This document shows positions 1 through 8,482 of a DNA stretch of 64,000 nucleotides, piece after piece (position 1 is the stretch's first letter; every line of letters begins with the position of its first letter). This DNA is from Clostridia bacterium (GTDB lineage Bacteria; Bacillota; Clostridia; Peptostreptococcales; Anaerovoracaceae): the NCBI GenBank assembly GCA_910575405.1, contig CAJTER010000013.1, forward strand, positions 42,734 through 106,733, read 5' to 3'. A program made the translations under genes and the position numbers. Under the pieces are notes generated by a model. The model was not told the origin of the DNA, ran no database searches, and saw nothing but the letters and a program-made list of their open reading frames with translations.

Positions 1-1
1 T

Positions 2-850
2 ATCGCCCACGGCTGCAACTCCATCATGGCAACCCGCATGGCTATGAAAATGGCGGACTACGTTGTAACGGAGGCCGGATTCGGCGCGGATCTGGGAGCG
101 GAAAAATTCCTGGATATCAAGTGCCGCATGGCGGGAATCGCCCCTTCTGCAGTGGTAGTCGTAGCTACGGTCCGCGCCCTCAAGCATCACGGCGGCGTGG
201 CAAAGGCGGATCTGGGACAGGAAAACCTGCAGGCTCTGGAACAGGGACTTCCAAACCTGCTGCAGCATATCGAAAACATCACAAAGGTTTACGGCCTTCC
301 TGCTGTTGTAGCCATCAACCGCTTCCCAACGGATACGGAAGCCGAATTAAAGTTGGTGGAAGACAAGTGCAGAGAGCTGGGTGTAAACGTGGCCTTAAGC
401 GAAGTGTGGGGCAAAGGCGGAGAAGGCGGAATCGCCCTGGCAAAGGAAGTCGTTCGCCTCTGTGACGAGCCAAATTCCTTCAAGCAGGCATATGAGCTGG
501 ATCTGTCCATTGAAGAAAAAATCCGCGCAATCGCAACGAAGATTTACAGAGCTGATGATGTAAACATCCTTCCGGCAGCCAGAAAGCAGCTGGAGCAGCT
601 GGAAAAGCTGGGCTTTGGAAACCTGCCTATCTGCGTGGCCAAGACCCAGTACAGCTTTTCCGACGACCAAACCCTGCTGGGAGCGCCGCGAGGCTTTACC
701 CTGACCGTAAGAAACCTGAAAGTCTCTGCGGGAGCAGGCTTCATCGTGGCTCTGACCGGAAACATCATGACCATGCCGGGACTTCCGAAAGTACCGGCAG
801 CAGAAAAGATCGATGTGGATAAGACGGGGAAAATTACGGGACTGTTCTAA
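2..850 (+). CDS. fhs: Formate-tetrahydrofolate ligase, C-terminal part (5' end outside window)
   Basis: ATP-dependent ligation of formate to tetrahydrofolate, giving 10-formyl-THF, the entry step of the methyl branch of one-carbon metabolism, in the cytoplasm. The reading frame is already open at base 2 ([12 protein letters not shown]) and runs 282 residues to the stop, roughly the last half of a protein that is usually about 555 residues. Typical family segments are [15 protein letters not shown] near the start and [15 protein letters not shown] near the end. The cyclohydrolase (fchA) and dehydrogenase (folD) that act next lie 3.5 kb downstream, which supports the assignment. A strong hairpin terminator follows. 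The family call is secure; only the N-terminus is unseen. Confidence 0.97.
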   Translation: MAHGCNSIMATRMAMKMADYVVTEAGFGADLGAEKFLDIKCRMAGIAPSAVVVVATVRALKHHGGVAKADLGQENLQALEQGLPNLLQHIENITKVYGLPAVVAINRFPTDTEAELKLVEDKCRELGVNVALSEVWGKGGEGGIALAKEVVRLCDEPNSFKQAYELDLSIEEKIRAIATKIYRADDVNILPAARKQLEQLEKLGFGNLPICVAKTQYSFSDDQTLLGAPRGFTLTVRNLKVSAGAGFIVALTGNIMTMPGLPKVPAAEKIDVDKTGKITGLF

Positions 851-865
851 GGCTTAAAAGAGAAT

Positions 866-915
866 AAAAGACGCAGAGCAAAAGCGGGATTCAGTCGGCA
901 GGCTCTGCGTCTTTT
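866..915 (+). terminator. Bidirectional terminator between fhs and the convergent acetyltransferase
   Basis: Arms AAAAGACGCAGAGC (866-879) and GCTCTGCGTCTTTT (902-915) are perfectly complementary over 14 bp with a 22-base loop. The T-rich 3' side and A-rich 5' side let it serve both fhs on the plus strand and the gene ending at 972 on the minus strand. Confidence 0.85.
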
Positions 916-971
916 CTATTTTGTCTGGCTGGCGGCACTGGAGCCTTTTTGCAGCCTGATCCATGAGAACA

Positions 972-1799
972 TCATTGGACTGCCTGCGGGAATAAACCGC
1001 TGACAAGGCTCTTGTATGCGCAATTTCCATCAAAAACGGTTCCAAAGGTATCCACCCATGAGGGTATATATCCGCATCGGCTGGCCACCATCTGGGAGCC
1101 GATATTGGTAACAGAGGCGGAATAAAAGGGAACAATCCTTCGCGCCAGTAATTCTCCGGTCAGCCCCTTCACTAAGCAGGTGCCCAGCCCGGCCTTTCTG
1201 TATCCTTCCAAAACATCTACACCAACTTCCCACATCCCCTCTGCAGAGGATGCTGCAGCGCCGGCCGCTCCGATAATCCAGCCATTTGACCTTGCCAGAT
1301 AAACGGCCCCTGCTAGTGTATTGCCCTTCTCATCAAAGGGCAGAGAATTTTCAAAGCCAGTCAACCCCCTGAGAGATAGGACGTTCTCTCCGAAAAAGAA
1401 TTCAAATGTGTAATTGGAAGGAGCCTGCGGATGTCCGGCGCAGGAATCAGGAACATAGTGGATGGTCTGACCGTAGATCAGGGGCAGCTCAAAAATTTCA
1501 TCTCGATTTTTGCCGCAAAGGAGTTCTCGCACTTCCTGGTGCAGCCCTTCCGACGTGCAGACTACTACGCAGTTCCGGTATGCCAATATTTTGATAAAAG
1601 GCTGCTTTGCGGCAGGGTGAAGGGAATATACCGTTTCCGTTCCCTTCAATTGGCCCAGGCTGCAGAAATATTCCTTTGATAATAATTCTTCGGTTTTGTT
1701 TTTGATAAGCGTTTTCATTTCGGACGCAAGGATTCCTGTTTCCTCTAAGGTTCTCGTTTCATCATAACACGGCAACACGGTTTCCTCCTTTTTATTCAA
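972..1799 (-). CDS. GNAT-family N-acetyltransferase
   Basis: A 275-residue protein with a GNAT fold in its C-terminal half. The acetyl-CoA loop is visible near residues 195-215 (VDVLEGYRKAGLGTCLVKGL, resembling the usual V-x-x-x-x-R-x-x-G-x-G/A pattern), followed by TNIGSQMVASRCGY, the usual final strand and helix. The N-terminal 130 residues match no domain I can name and may hold the substrate-specificity part. The start at 1799 is preceded by a good ribosome site (reverse complement of cctcctt at 1785-1791). It converges on fhs and shares its terminator. The substrate cannot be predicted. Confidence 0.8.
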   Translation of the reverse strand: MNKKEETVLPCYDETRTLEETGILASEMKTLIKNKTEELLSKEYFCSLGQLKGTETVYSLHPAAKQPFIKILAYRNCVVVCTSEGLHQEVRELLCGKNRDEIFELPLIYGQTIHYVPDSCAGHPQAPSNYTFEFFFGENVLSLRGLTGFENSLPFDEKGNTLAGAVYLARSNGWIIGAAGAAASSAEGMWEVGVDVLEGYRKAGLGTCLVKGLTGELLARRIVPFYSASVTNIGSQMVASRCGYIPSWVDTFGTVFDGNCAYKSLVSGLFPQAVQ

Positions 1800-1817
1800 A
1801 TTCCTTGTGTCAAAATG

Positions 1818-2273
1818 CTACACCGGGCTTTTGCTGAGTTTCTTAACACATATCACCAAGGCGGCGGCAGTGGCGATGAAAAATCCCGCAAAACATATGG
1901 ATGGATTCCATATTTCAAAATAAAAGTGTCCAATGGCATACAGAGCAAAAAAAGCGAGATATACCGCAGCTGAATAGAGGGCGCAGCCCAGAATCTGCCT
2001 CTGCCTTTTTTCTCGCAGGAGCATGTCACGCTGCTGCTTTTCCAGCATTTCCGTTTTTACGGATAAGTCATCGATATCGGATGACTTTAAAAGATAATCC
2101 GTCGTAACATCAAAAATTGCGCTTAATGCCGCTATTTTTTCAAGCTCTGGGGATGCCTGACCGCTTTCCCATTTGGAAACGGACTGCCTGGAAATGTCCA
2201 GCTGTTCGGCAAGCTGCTCCTGAGTCAGACCTTTGGCTTTTCGAAGGGTCAATAATTTTTCTGAAAAATTCAT
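1818..2273 (-). CDS. XRE-family transcriptional regulator with two C-terminal membrane helices
   Basis: A 151-residue protein. Residues 1-65 form a Cro/C1-type helix-turn-helix ([20 protein letters not shown]), which binds an operator, usually as a dimer. After a charged linker there are two hydrophobic segments (about residues 95-115 and 122-142), so the protein is probably anchored in the membrane. I chose the ATG at 2273 rather than the longer open frame from 2312, because the HTH begins directly after it and an AAGGAGG site (2286-2292 on this strand) precedes it. It lies 18 bp upstream of the acetyltransferase in the same direction and may be co-transcribed with it. Confidence 0.85.
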   Translation of the reverse strand: MNFSEKLLTLRKAKGLTQEQLAEQLDISRQSVSKWESGQASPELEKIAALSAIFDVTTDYLLKSSDIDDLSVKTEMLEKQQRDMLLREKRQRQILGCALYSAAVYLAFFALYAIGHFYFEIWNPSICFAGFFIATAAALVICVKKLSKSPV

Positions 2274-2435
2274 AATCGTGTATATCCTCCTTGGTTTTGA
2301 TAGCAAAAGCATATCAAAAATACCGGTTGCCTTCTATACAGAGTTCTGTACAGCGGCGCAGCTAGTGGTAGAAAGGAAACGTTAATTCAAAGAATTTGAT
2401 GACTTCTGTGGAGTTCATGCGAAGCATCATCTATT

Positions 2436-2765
2436 TCAGGTATCAAGCTCTCCATAATATAGGGTATCCGTGTCCGCGTCGTATATGGCAATGATAAAAT
2501 TCATAGAATGTCGCCCTAGCACACCTGCGTCATCGTGCATGTCCCCATTTTCGATCTGTTTGTCGAGGAAATAATAGTAGCCATTTTGGATCTTTGGGAA
2601 TAGAGGTTCGTTGTCTTCGCCGTTCGTCAGATAGGGCCCTGAGACAAAGGTCTCCGAGACAACCCCATAGACCAGAGCGGCAGTGTTTTCCGACAAGGGC
2701 AGGGGGGTCCAGCCCTTATTTTTCGTTATTTCATTCTCTATAGACTGGTCGGAAAAGCGATTGTT
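2436..2765 (-). pseudogene. C-terminal remnant of a hypothetical (probably exported) protein
   Basis: The frame is open for about 110 codons from an in-frame stop at 2766-2768 down to 2436 and has no ATG start. The first possible start is a TTG at 2696 with no ribosome site, and it would cut into the conserved-looking stretch GWTPLPLSENTAALVYG. The C-terminus (NGYYYFLDKQIEN..., FIIAIYDADTDTLYYGELDT) looks like the tail domain of longer Firmicute proteins of unknown function. I read it as a 5'-deleted relic. Function unknown. Confidence 0.5.
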
Positions 2766-2913
2766 TCATGATGAAGCCTCCAATTAATAATCAATGCGGG
2801 GTTTGCCGCTGTCTTTTTCTATTCCATTATAGATCGTTTCCATGGCAAATGAAACCTTGATTTCCCGCCCCGCGTAGGTATAATAAATGTACAAAGAAAA
2901 GGGAGGTGGCAGA

Positions 2914-4227
2914 GTGGAGCAAATGACATTATTCGAAGATCAGGTAGCCCGGCCCCTGGCGGCCAGGCTTCGTCCTCAGAGTCTTGCGGAATTCGCCGGG
3001 CAGAGGCATCTACTGGGAGAAGGCAAGGTTTTGCGCCGTCTGATTGAGGAGGATCAGATTTCTTCCATGATCTTCTGGGGGCCGCCGGGAGTGGGAAAGA
3101 CGACTCTGGCGCGGATTATCGCGGGTCAAACGAAAGCGGCTTTTATTGATTTTTCCGCGGTTACCAGCGGTATTAAGGAAATTCGCACGGTCATGCAGAA
3201 GGCGGAGAGCAATCGCAGGTATGGGGAACGGACCATCGTATTTGTAGATGAGATTCATCGCTTTAATAAGGCGCAGCAGGACGCGTTTCTGCCTTTTGTG
3301 GAAAAGGGCAGCATTATTCTCATCGGGGCGACTACGGAGAATCCTTCCTTTGAGGTCAACAGCGCCCTTCTTTCCCGCTGCAAGGTCTTCGTACTGCAGG
3401 CCTTGACGGCTGAGGAGTTGACAGGGCTGCTTTCTCGCGCCCTGACCGATGAGCGGGGATTCGGGGATCGCAAGGTGGATATGGAGCCGGAACTGCTGGA
3501 GGCTATTGCGGGCTTTGCAAACGGCGATGCGCGTATGGCTCTGTCCACTCTGGAAATGGCAGTTCTCAACGGGGATACGGATGGGGAAACGATCCGGGTG
3601 ACAGAGGAAACGCTGGAGCAGTGCACTTCAAAAAAATCTCTGCTCTACGACAAGAAGGGAGAGGAACACTACAATTTGATTTCCGCCCTCCACAAATCCA
3701 TGCGAAATTCCGACCCGGACGCAGCCGTTTACTGGCTGGCCCGTATGCTGGAGGCGGGAGAGGACCCCCTTTACGTGGCAAGGCGTGTCACACGCTTTGC
3801 CAGTGAAGATGTGGGACTTGCCGATCCCAAAGCCCTGGAGATGGCGGTGGCGGCTTATCAGGCCTGCCATTTTATCGGCATGCCGGAATGCACGGTGCAT
3901 TTGACTCAGGCGGTCGTCTACCTGTCTCTGGCTCCTAAGTCAAACGCCTTATATACGGCCTACGAAAGCGCCAAAAAAGACGCCCTTTCCCAGCTCAGCG
4001 AGCCGGTGCCTCTCAATATTCGCAACGCGCCTACAAAGCTGATGAAGGAAATTGGCTACGGAAAGGGCTACCAGTATGCCCACGATACAGAGGAAAAGCT
4101 GACTACTATGCAGTGCCTCCCTGATTCCCTTTTGGGAACCGAATATTACCGGCCTACAGAGCAGGGGCTGGAAGCCAAATTCAAAGCTCGGCTGGAGCAG
4201 ATTAAGAACTGGAAAAAAGGCCAATGA
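2914..4227 (+). CDS. rarA: Replication-associated recombination protein A (RarA/MgsA), AAA+ ATPase
   Basis: A 437-residue AAA+ ATPase of the clamp-loader group that acts at stalled replication forks. Residues 40-60 carry Walker A (GPPGVGKTTLA); Walker B with the family signature VFVDEIHRFNKAQQDAFLP follows near residue 110, then sensor 1 (GATTENPSFE). The C-terminal half holds the MgsA tetramerisation region (LYDKKGEEHYNLISALHKSMR, SDPDAAVYWLARML). I prefer the GTG at 2914 (VEQMTLFEDQ) over an upstream ATG at 2887, because GGGAGG at 2901-2906 is 7 bases before the GTG. The length is usual. It is followed at 100 bp by the one-carbon cluster and probably has its own promoter. Confidence 0.95.
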   Translation: MEQMTLFEDQVARPLAARLRPQSLAEFAGQRHLLGEGKVLRRLIEEDQISSMIFWGPPGVGKTTLARIIAGQTKAAFIDFSAVTSGIKEIRTVMQKAESNRRYGERTIVFVDEIHRFNKAQQDAFLPFVEKGSIILIGATTENPSFEVNSALLSRCKVFVLQALTAEELTGLLSRALTDERGFGDRKVDMEPELLEAIAGFANGDARMALSTLEMAVLNGDTDGETIRVTEETLEQCTSKKSLLYDKKGEEHYNLISALHKSMRNSDPDAAVYWLARMLEAGEDPLYVARRVTRFASEDVGLADPKALEMAVAAYQACHFIGMPECTVHLTQAVVYLSLAPKSNALYTAYESAKKDALSQLSEPVPLNIRNAPTKLMKEIGYGKGYQYAHDTEEKLTTMQCLPDSLLGTEYYRPTEQGLEAKFKARLEQIKNWKKGQ

Positions 4228-4328
4228 GGCGGGCGGATCTTTTCACCACAAAGAGGTGACGGAGGTGGGATTTGATGGTATAATGAACGAATTGACGTAC
4301 AAATTGACGGAAAAAAGGAGGAAATGGG

Positions 4329-4958
4329 ATGTCATATATAAAGGAAAGCTGCGAGGATTTTGTTCGGGTTCTGGCCAGCAGCGAGCCTACTCCAGGGGGC
4401 GGCGGGGCATCAGCCCTGGTTGGAGCGTTGGGGGCTGCCCTGGGAAATATGGTAGGCTCCCTTACAACGGGAAAGAAAAAATACAGGGAAGTGGAGGAAG
4501 AAATCCAGAGTCTTATGGCCGAAGCCGCGGAACTTCAGAAGGAACTTCTGGATTTGGTGCAAAAGGACGCGGAAAGCTTTGCGCCCCTTGCCGCTGCCTA
4601 CAAAATGCCGAAGGAGACAAAGGAAGAGCAGGCTGCAAAGGTGCGTGTCATGGAAGCGGCCCTGCGGCAGGCCTGCAGCGTACCCTTTGAAATTATGGAA
4701 AAATGCGCCAGAGGAATCGACCTGTGCGGTGAATTCGCGGAAAAAGGCAGTGTAATGGCGGTGAGCGATGCGGGAGCAGGAGCCAATCTCTGCTGGGCGG
4801 CCCTTCAGAGCGCTAGTCTGAATATTTACATCAACACCAAGGCCATGGCCGACCGGGAATACGCGGAGCAGGAAAACGCAAGGGCAGACCGCATGCTGGA
4901 GGAATACGGACAAAAGGCGGAGCGCATCTCAAAAAAAGTAATGGCCGCTATCCGATAG
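4329..4958 (+). CDS. fchA: Methenyltetrahydrofolate cyclohydrolase, FTCD_C type
   Basis: A 209-residue cyclodeaminase/cyclohydrolase-family protein that opens 5,10-methenyl-THF to 10-formyl-THF or the reverse. The signature near the N-terminus is PTPGGGGASALVGALGAALG (residues 20-39), and the C-terminal half is the all-helical FTCD_C fold. The ribosome site AAGGAGG sits just upstream. With fhs upstream and folD 43 bp downstream it completes the formate-to-methylene-THF steps. This form is typical of Clostridia that keep cyclohydrolase and dehydrogenase on separate proteins, which fits the altered folD next to it. Confidence 0.9.
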   Translation: MSYIKESCEDFVRVLASSEPTPGGGGASALVGALGAALGNMVGSLTTGKKKYREVEEEIQSLMAEAAELQKELLDLVQKDAESFAPLAAAYKMPKETKEEQAAKVRVMEAALRQACSVPFEIMEKCARGIDLCGEFAEKGSVMAVSDAGAGANLCWAALQSASLNIYINTKAMADREYAEQENARADRMLEEYGQKAERISKKVMAAIR

Positions 4959-5001
4959 GGAAGACAGTGAACAGAAGCTTCTTTTAAAGCAGGAGGAGAG
5001 T

Positions 5002-5856
5002 ATGGAATTATTAAAGGGAAAAGAAGTCGCGGATGCAATTACAGAAACAACCAGAGGCCGGGCAGGAGCCTTAAAGGAAAATGGTATTTTGCCCACTCTG
5101 GCCATTGTGCGGGCAGGGGAAAATCCCAGCGATCTGTCCTATGAACGGGGCGCGGAAAAAAGAGCGGAAAAGGCCGGCATCCGGGTATGCAAATATATAT
5201 ATGAAGAAACGGTTTCAGAGGAAGAGCTCATCAGCGGAATTAAAAAGCTCAATGAGGATGCGTCCATCCACGGCATTTTAATTTTTCGCCCTCTTCCAAA
5301 GGACATTGATGATGAAGCCATCCGCAGAGCGCTGGCGCCGGAAAAGGATATTGATGGAATTACGGACGGTTCCCTCGGTGGTATTTTTACAGGAAGCCAT
5401 AGGGGATTTGCGCCCTGTACAGCTAGGGCCTGCATGGAAATTTTGGCTCATTACGGAATTGATTTGGCGGGCAAAAAAACGGCGGTACTGGGTCGCAGCC
5501 TGGTAATCGGAAAACCGGCAGCCATGATGGCAATGGAGCAAAACGCCACAGTGACGGTCTGTCACAGTAAAACTGGTGAGGAAAAGATGAAAGCCATCTG
5601 TAGGGAAAGCGACATTCTCATAGCTGCCATGGGAAGAGCAGCTATGATTGATGAAAGCTATATCCGGGATGGACAGGTTGTGCTGGATGTGGGCATCAAC
5701 GTCAATGAAGAGGGAAAGCTCTGCGGAGACGTGGACGCGGACTCGGCGGCGGCAGCAGGATTTCTGACTCCGGTGCCGGGAGGCGTGGGCGCCGTTACTA
5801 CGGCTGTTCTCATGCAGCAGACGGCTGAGGCAGCAGAGCGGCAAACAGGAAAATAA
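5002..5856 (+). CDS. folD: Methylenetetrahydrofolate dehydrogenase (FolD family)
   Basis: A 284-residue FolD-family protein that interconverts methylene-THF and methenyl-THF with NAD(P). The N-terminal catalytic domain carries SDLSYERGAEKRAEKAGI, the C-terminal Rossmann domain carries VLGRSLVIGKPAAMM and DVGINVNEEGKLCGDVD, and PVPGGVGAVTTAVLM ends it. In well-studied FolD enzymes the catalytic tyrosine is followed four residues later by lysine (YxxxK); here that position is alanine, and a lysine comes at +6. The enzyme may therefore be mainly a dehydrogenase, with FchA supplying cyclohydrolase activity (inference). The ribosome site AGGAGGAG precedes the ATG. Confidence 0.93.
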   Translation: MELLKGKEVADAITETTRGRAGALKENGILPTLAIVRAGENPSDLSYERGAEKRAEKAGIRVCKYIYEETVSEEELISGIKKLNEDASIHGILIFRPLPKDIDDEAIRRALAPEKDIDGITDGSLGGIFTGSHRGFAPCTARACMEILAHYGIDLAGKKTAVLGRSLVIGKPAAMMAMEQNATVTVCHSKTGEEKMKAICRESDILIAAMGRAAMIDESYIRDGQVVLDVGINVNEEGKLCGDVDADSAAAAGFLTPVPGGVGAVTTAVLMQQTAEAAERQTGK

Positions 5857-5877
5857 AGAAAAAAAGGGGAATGCCTT

Positions 5878-6630
5878 ATGGACAAAGCATATTTAACAAA
5901 GCTCATGGAGCAGGTGGCCAGCGGAGAGACAAAGCCGGAGGATGCGGTGGAAGCCTTAAAAGAGCTTCCATTTGAGGATTTGGGCTTTGCAAACATCGAC
6001 CACCACAGAAAGCTTCGTACAGGCTATCCGGAGGCTGTATTCTGCCAGGGAAAAACACCGGATCAGATTGCGGCCATCATGAAGGAGCTCGCCAGAGTCA
6101 ACGACAACATCATAGGCACCAGAGCCACGGAGCGGGACTTTGAAGTAGTGCGGGAGGTGCTGCCGGGAGCTGAATTTTATCCGCAGGCCAGGATGATCGT
6201 CCTCATGAAGGATACTCTGCCAAAGCGGGAAGGAACCATTGCTGTGGTGACAGCGGGAACCGCCGATATCCCGGTGGCCGAGGAAGCGGCAATTACGGCT
6301 CAGTGTCTGGGAAATCAGGTAGATCGAATTTACGATGTGGGAGTTGCCGGAATCCACAGGCTCTTTGCAAAGCTGGATCGGATCCGCGGCGCCAATGTCG
6401 TCATCGTAGTTGCCGGCATGGAAGGAGCACTGGCAAGCGTGGTAGGAGGCCTTGTAGAGCGGCCGGTCATCGCGGTGCCCACCAGCATCGGCTACGGCGC
6501 CAACCTGGGCGGCATGTCGGCCCTGCTTTCCATGCTCAACAGCTGCGCCAACGGCGTAGGAATTGTAAACATTGACAACGGGTTTGGAGCCGCCTATCTG
6601 GCCTCCAACATCAATCGCATACAGGAGTAA
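5878..6630 (+). CDS. larB: Nickel-pincer cofactor biosynthesis protein LarB
   Basis: A 250-residue PurE-like protein. In the lactate racemase system LarB carboxylates and hydrolyses nicotinic acid adenine dinucleotide, the first step to the nickel-pincer nucleotide. Diagnostic stretches are RATERDFEVVREVLPGAEF, VVTAGTADIPVAEEA, YDVGVAGIHRL and the C-terminal PVIAVPTSIGYGANLGG. It lies 21 bp after folD and 5 bp before the larC-like gene, so the three are probably one transcript. No larE and no larA is in the window, so the client enzyme is unknown. Confidence 0.92.
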   Translation: MDKAYLTKLMEQVASGETKPEDAVEALKELPFEDLGFANIDHHRKLRTGYPEAVFCQGKTPDQIAAIMKELARVNDNIIGTRATERDFEVVREVLPGAEFYPQARMIVLMKDTLPKREGTIAVVTAGTADIPVAEEAAITAQCLGNQVDRIYDVGVAGIHRLFAKLDRIRGANVVIVVAGMEGALASVVGGLVERPVIAVPTSIGYGANLGGMSALLSMLNSCANGVGIVNIDNGFGAAYLASNINRIQE

Positions 6631-6635
6631 AGATT

Positions 6636-7373
6636 ATGATTTTATACATCGACTGCACCAGCGGCATCAGCGGCGACATGGTGCTGAGGGCCCTTGAGGA
6701 CTTGGGAGGAGACAGCTCACAGGCAGAAACGCTGAATTTTCTGCAGAACCACACCCATGAAGACGGCCGCGCTCACCACAGCCAGGCCCATGAGCATGAA
6801 CACCACCATGGCCAGGCCAGCAGCGGCAGCCAGAACACTCACGCTCACCATACGCACCGCAGCCACAAAGAAGTAAAACGCCTGATAGAGGCAAGCGGCA
6901 TGTCGCAACAAGCAAAGGACACAGCCCTTTCCATCTACAGAGTCATCGCAGCGGCAGAAGCAAAGGTCCATGAATCCGACATAGAAAACGTCCACTTTCA
7001 CGAGGTAGGAAGAAATGAAGCCATAAAAAATATCGCCGGCATCGCCTCTGCTCTGGAAAGCCTGGATATTGACAAAATATACTGCTCGGAAATCCACGAC
7101 GGCAAAGGATTCATCACCTGCAGCCACGGGACTATTCCAGTACCAGTTCCAGCGGTTATGGCCATGCGGGAAACCTGTGATGACTACGTATTTGTCACAG
7201 ACGATATTGAAACGGAGCTTGTGACCCCTTCCGGGCTGGGCGTACTCATGGGAACCTGCGCGGAGTACCGAAAGGAGCTTCCAAAAGGAACCCTTCTCAA
7301 AACCGCTGTTGCAAAAGGCGGACGGGATACTGGAAAAGAAGGCCTGAAAATCAGCCTCATTGAGCAGGAATAA
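6636..7373 (+). CDS. larC: LarC N-terminal domain protein (LarC1 only) with His-rich insert
   Basis: A 245-residue protein matching the first half of the nickel-insertion enzyme LarC. It starts with DCTSGISGDM and carries the family motifs VHFHEVG and SHGTIPVPVPAVM, and DDIETELVTPSGLGVLM. Residues about 39-75 are extremely histidine-rich (pattern HEHEHHHG, HAHHTHRSH), which suggests metal storage or nickel binding. Family members usually reach 400 residues or more, either as one chain or through a programmed frameshift into a second part (LarC2). Here the frame stops at 7373 and the next gene starts at 7407, leaving no room for LarC2. Confidence 0.85.
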   Translation: MILYIDCTSGISGDMVLRALEDLGGDSSQAETLNFLQNHTHEDGRAHHSQAHEHEHHHGQASSGSQNTHAHHTHRSHKEVKRLIEASGMSQQAKDTALSIYRVIAAAEAKVHESDIENVHFHEVGRNEAIKNIAGIASALESLDIDKIYCSEIHDGKGFITCSHGTIPVPVPAVMAMRETCDDYVFVTDDIETELVTPSGLGVLMGTCAEYRKELPKGTLLKTAVAKGGRDTGKEGLKISLIEQE

Positions 7374-7406
7374 ATACATACAGACAAAAGCAAAGGAGAA
7401 TCAAAC

Positions 7407-7874
7407 ATGACCGAAGCACCAAAACCAGTAAGAAATGATGAACTGGTGGAAAGTATCAAAAACGCGAAACAAGACGCGTCTCAGGAAAACACCGTAAAAA
7501 TGCTGAACCAGGTAGTGCGGGCAAAGCTTCTGGCCCCCATCAGCCTGGACAAAGCGCCTGTCATGGAAGGGGAAGACGGCCAGGTAGTACTGGAAAAGGA
7601 TACCACCGTCAGCTTTGAACTCATAAAAGCCCAAAACGGCGATCTGTACTATCCCGTTTTTACAGACGGAGAAGAGCTGCGCAAATGCAGCACAGAGAAA
7701 AATCAGCACAGCATGATCGTCAACTTTGAAGATCTGGCCAACATCATCCTGAACCAGGGAAAAGCAGTCCGCGGCTTTGTCATCAATCCCATGGGCCAGA
7801 ACATCTGCTTTACATCGGAAATGATCGAAGGCATGATCAAGGATATGGAAGCGGAGAGCGAAAAAAAGGCCTGA
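7407..7874 (+). CDS. SseB-family protein
   Basis: A 155-residue soluble protein. The middle part (LEKDTTVSFELIKAQNGDLYYPVFTDGEEL, then VNFEDLANIIL and GFVINPMGQNICFTSEMI) matches the SseB N-terminal domain, a common but poorly understood domain in Firmicutes. The N-terminus is charged and probably helical. An AAAGGAG site precedes the ATG. It follows larC by 33 bp and is probably the last gene of the fchA-folD-larBC transcript. No function can be given beyond the domain name. Confidence 0.7.
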   Translation: MTEAPKPVRNDELVESIKNAKQDASQENTVKMLNQVVRAKLLAPISLDKAPVMEGEDGQVVLEKDTTVSFELIKAQNGDLYYPVFTDGEELRKCSTEKNQHSMIVNFEDLANIILNQGKAVRGFVINPMGQNICFTSEMIEGMIKDMEAESEKKA

Positions 7875-7925
7875 GCCTGCCTAAAATAGCCTGCAAAATT
7901 TTTCAATGCAGGAGGGAATTCCCTC

Positions 7926-7953
7926 TTGACATTTTCCCGCAATCAGGTAAACT
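7926..7953 (+). promoter_or_regulatory. Putative promoter of the T-box/valS unit
   Basis: A perfect -35 TTGACA (7926-7931) is followed after 16 bases by TAAACT (7948-7953, 4 of 6 matches to TATAAT). It lies about 80 bases upstream of the start of the T-box leader. Confidence 0.45.
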
Positions 7954-8019
7954 AATGTAATATATCGCTTGACAGGAAGAGTCGGCATGCGTTTCTTCCC
8001 GCAGCGTACAACTGAATAA

Positions 8020-8370
8020 AGGCGATGAAAAAGAGGAGTAGGAAAACAGGACTTGACAGAGAGAAGGTTCGGGAGTGTGTCTGACAGAACGAAAAGCTCA
8101 GAAATGCCAGGCTGAGAGACCTTTAAGAACCCCATTTTCCGAAGGTTGCTTTGGAGCCTGACCGGCACCGGCAGAGCGTCACAGGCGCAGGCTGCGGGGG
8201 CCATGTAAATGAGAGCTATGCTTTTGGGGAGCGTAGGGACTGCGACTGCAGCAGCGAAAAAGGCTGCAGAGGGATGAAACGGCAGCCTGACAAAACCCTG
8301 AAAACATGGAATAAAGGTGGTACCGCGGAACATTCCGTCCTTTAGCGTTAACAGCAGAGGGCGGTTTTTT
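8020..8370 (+). promoter_or_regulatory. T-box leader (tRNA-Val sensing) with terminator, upstream of valS
   Basis: The diagnostic T-box core AAGGTGGTACCGCG is at 8314-8327. Behind it is an intrinsic terminator: CCGTCCTTT (8335-8343) pairs with AGAGGGCGG (8356-8364), followed by TTTTTT (8365-8370). The 5' part begins with a stem-I-like GAAAAAGAGGAGTAGG (about 8025-8040). A GTC valine codon at 8178-8180 is a candidate specifier, but I could not fold stem I fully. The leader would let uncharged tRNA-Val allow transcription of the valyl-tRNA synthetase gene. Confidence 0.9.
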
Positions 8371-8482
8371 ATTGAGACGATCGCCCGAATTTACGCAGCT
8401 GAACCCATGCGAAAAGACAAATGCTTTAGCAGGGGAGCGGCCGATCATCCATACAAAATTTCAGAAAAGGAGAAACACGAAT

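Noticed and set aside
4256..4690. A 144-codon open frame overlapping fchA
   Set aside because: Glycine/arginine-rich out-of-frame translation of the fchA start region.
6636..7406. Programmed frameshift from LarC1 into LarC2
   Set aside because: Only 33 bases separate the larC1 stop from the next gene, and no LarC2-like sequence is found in any frame.
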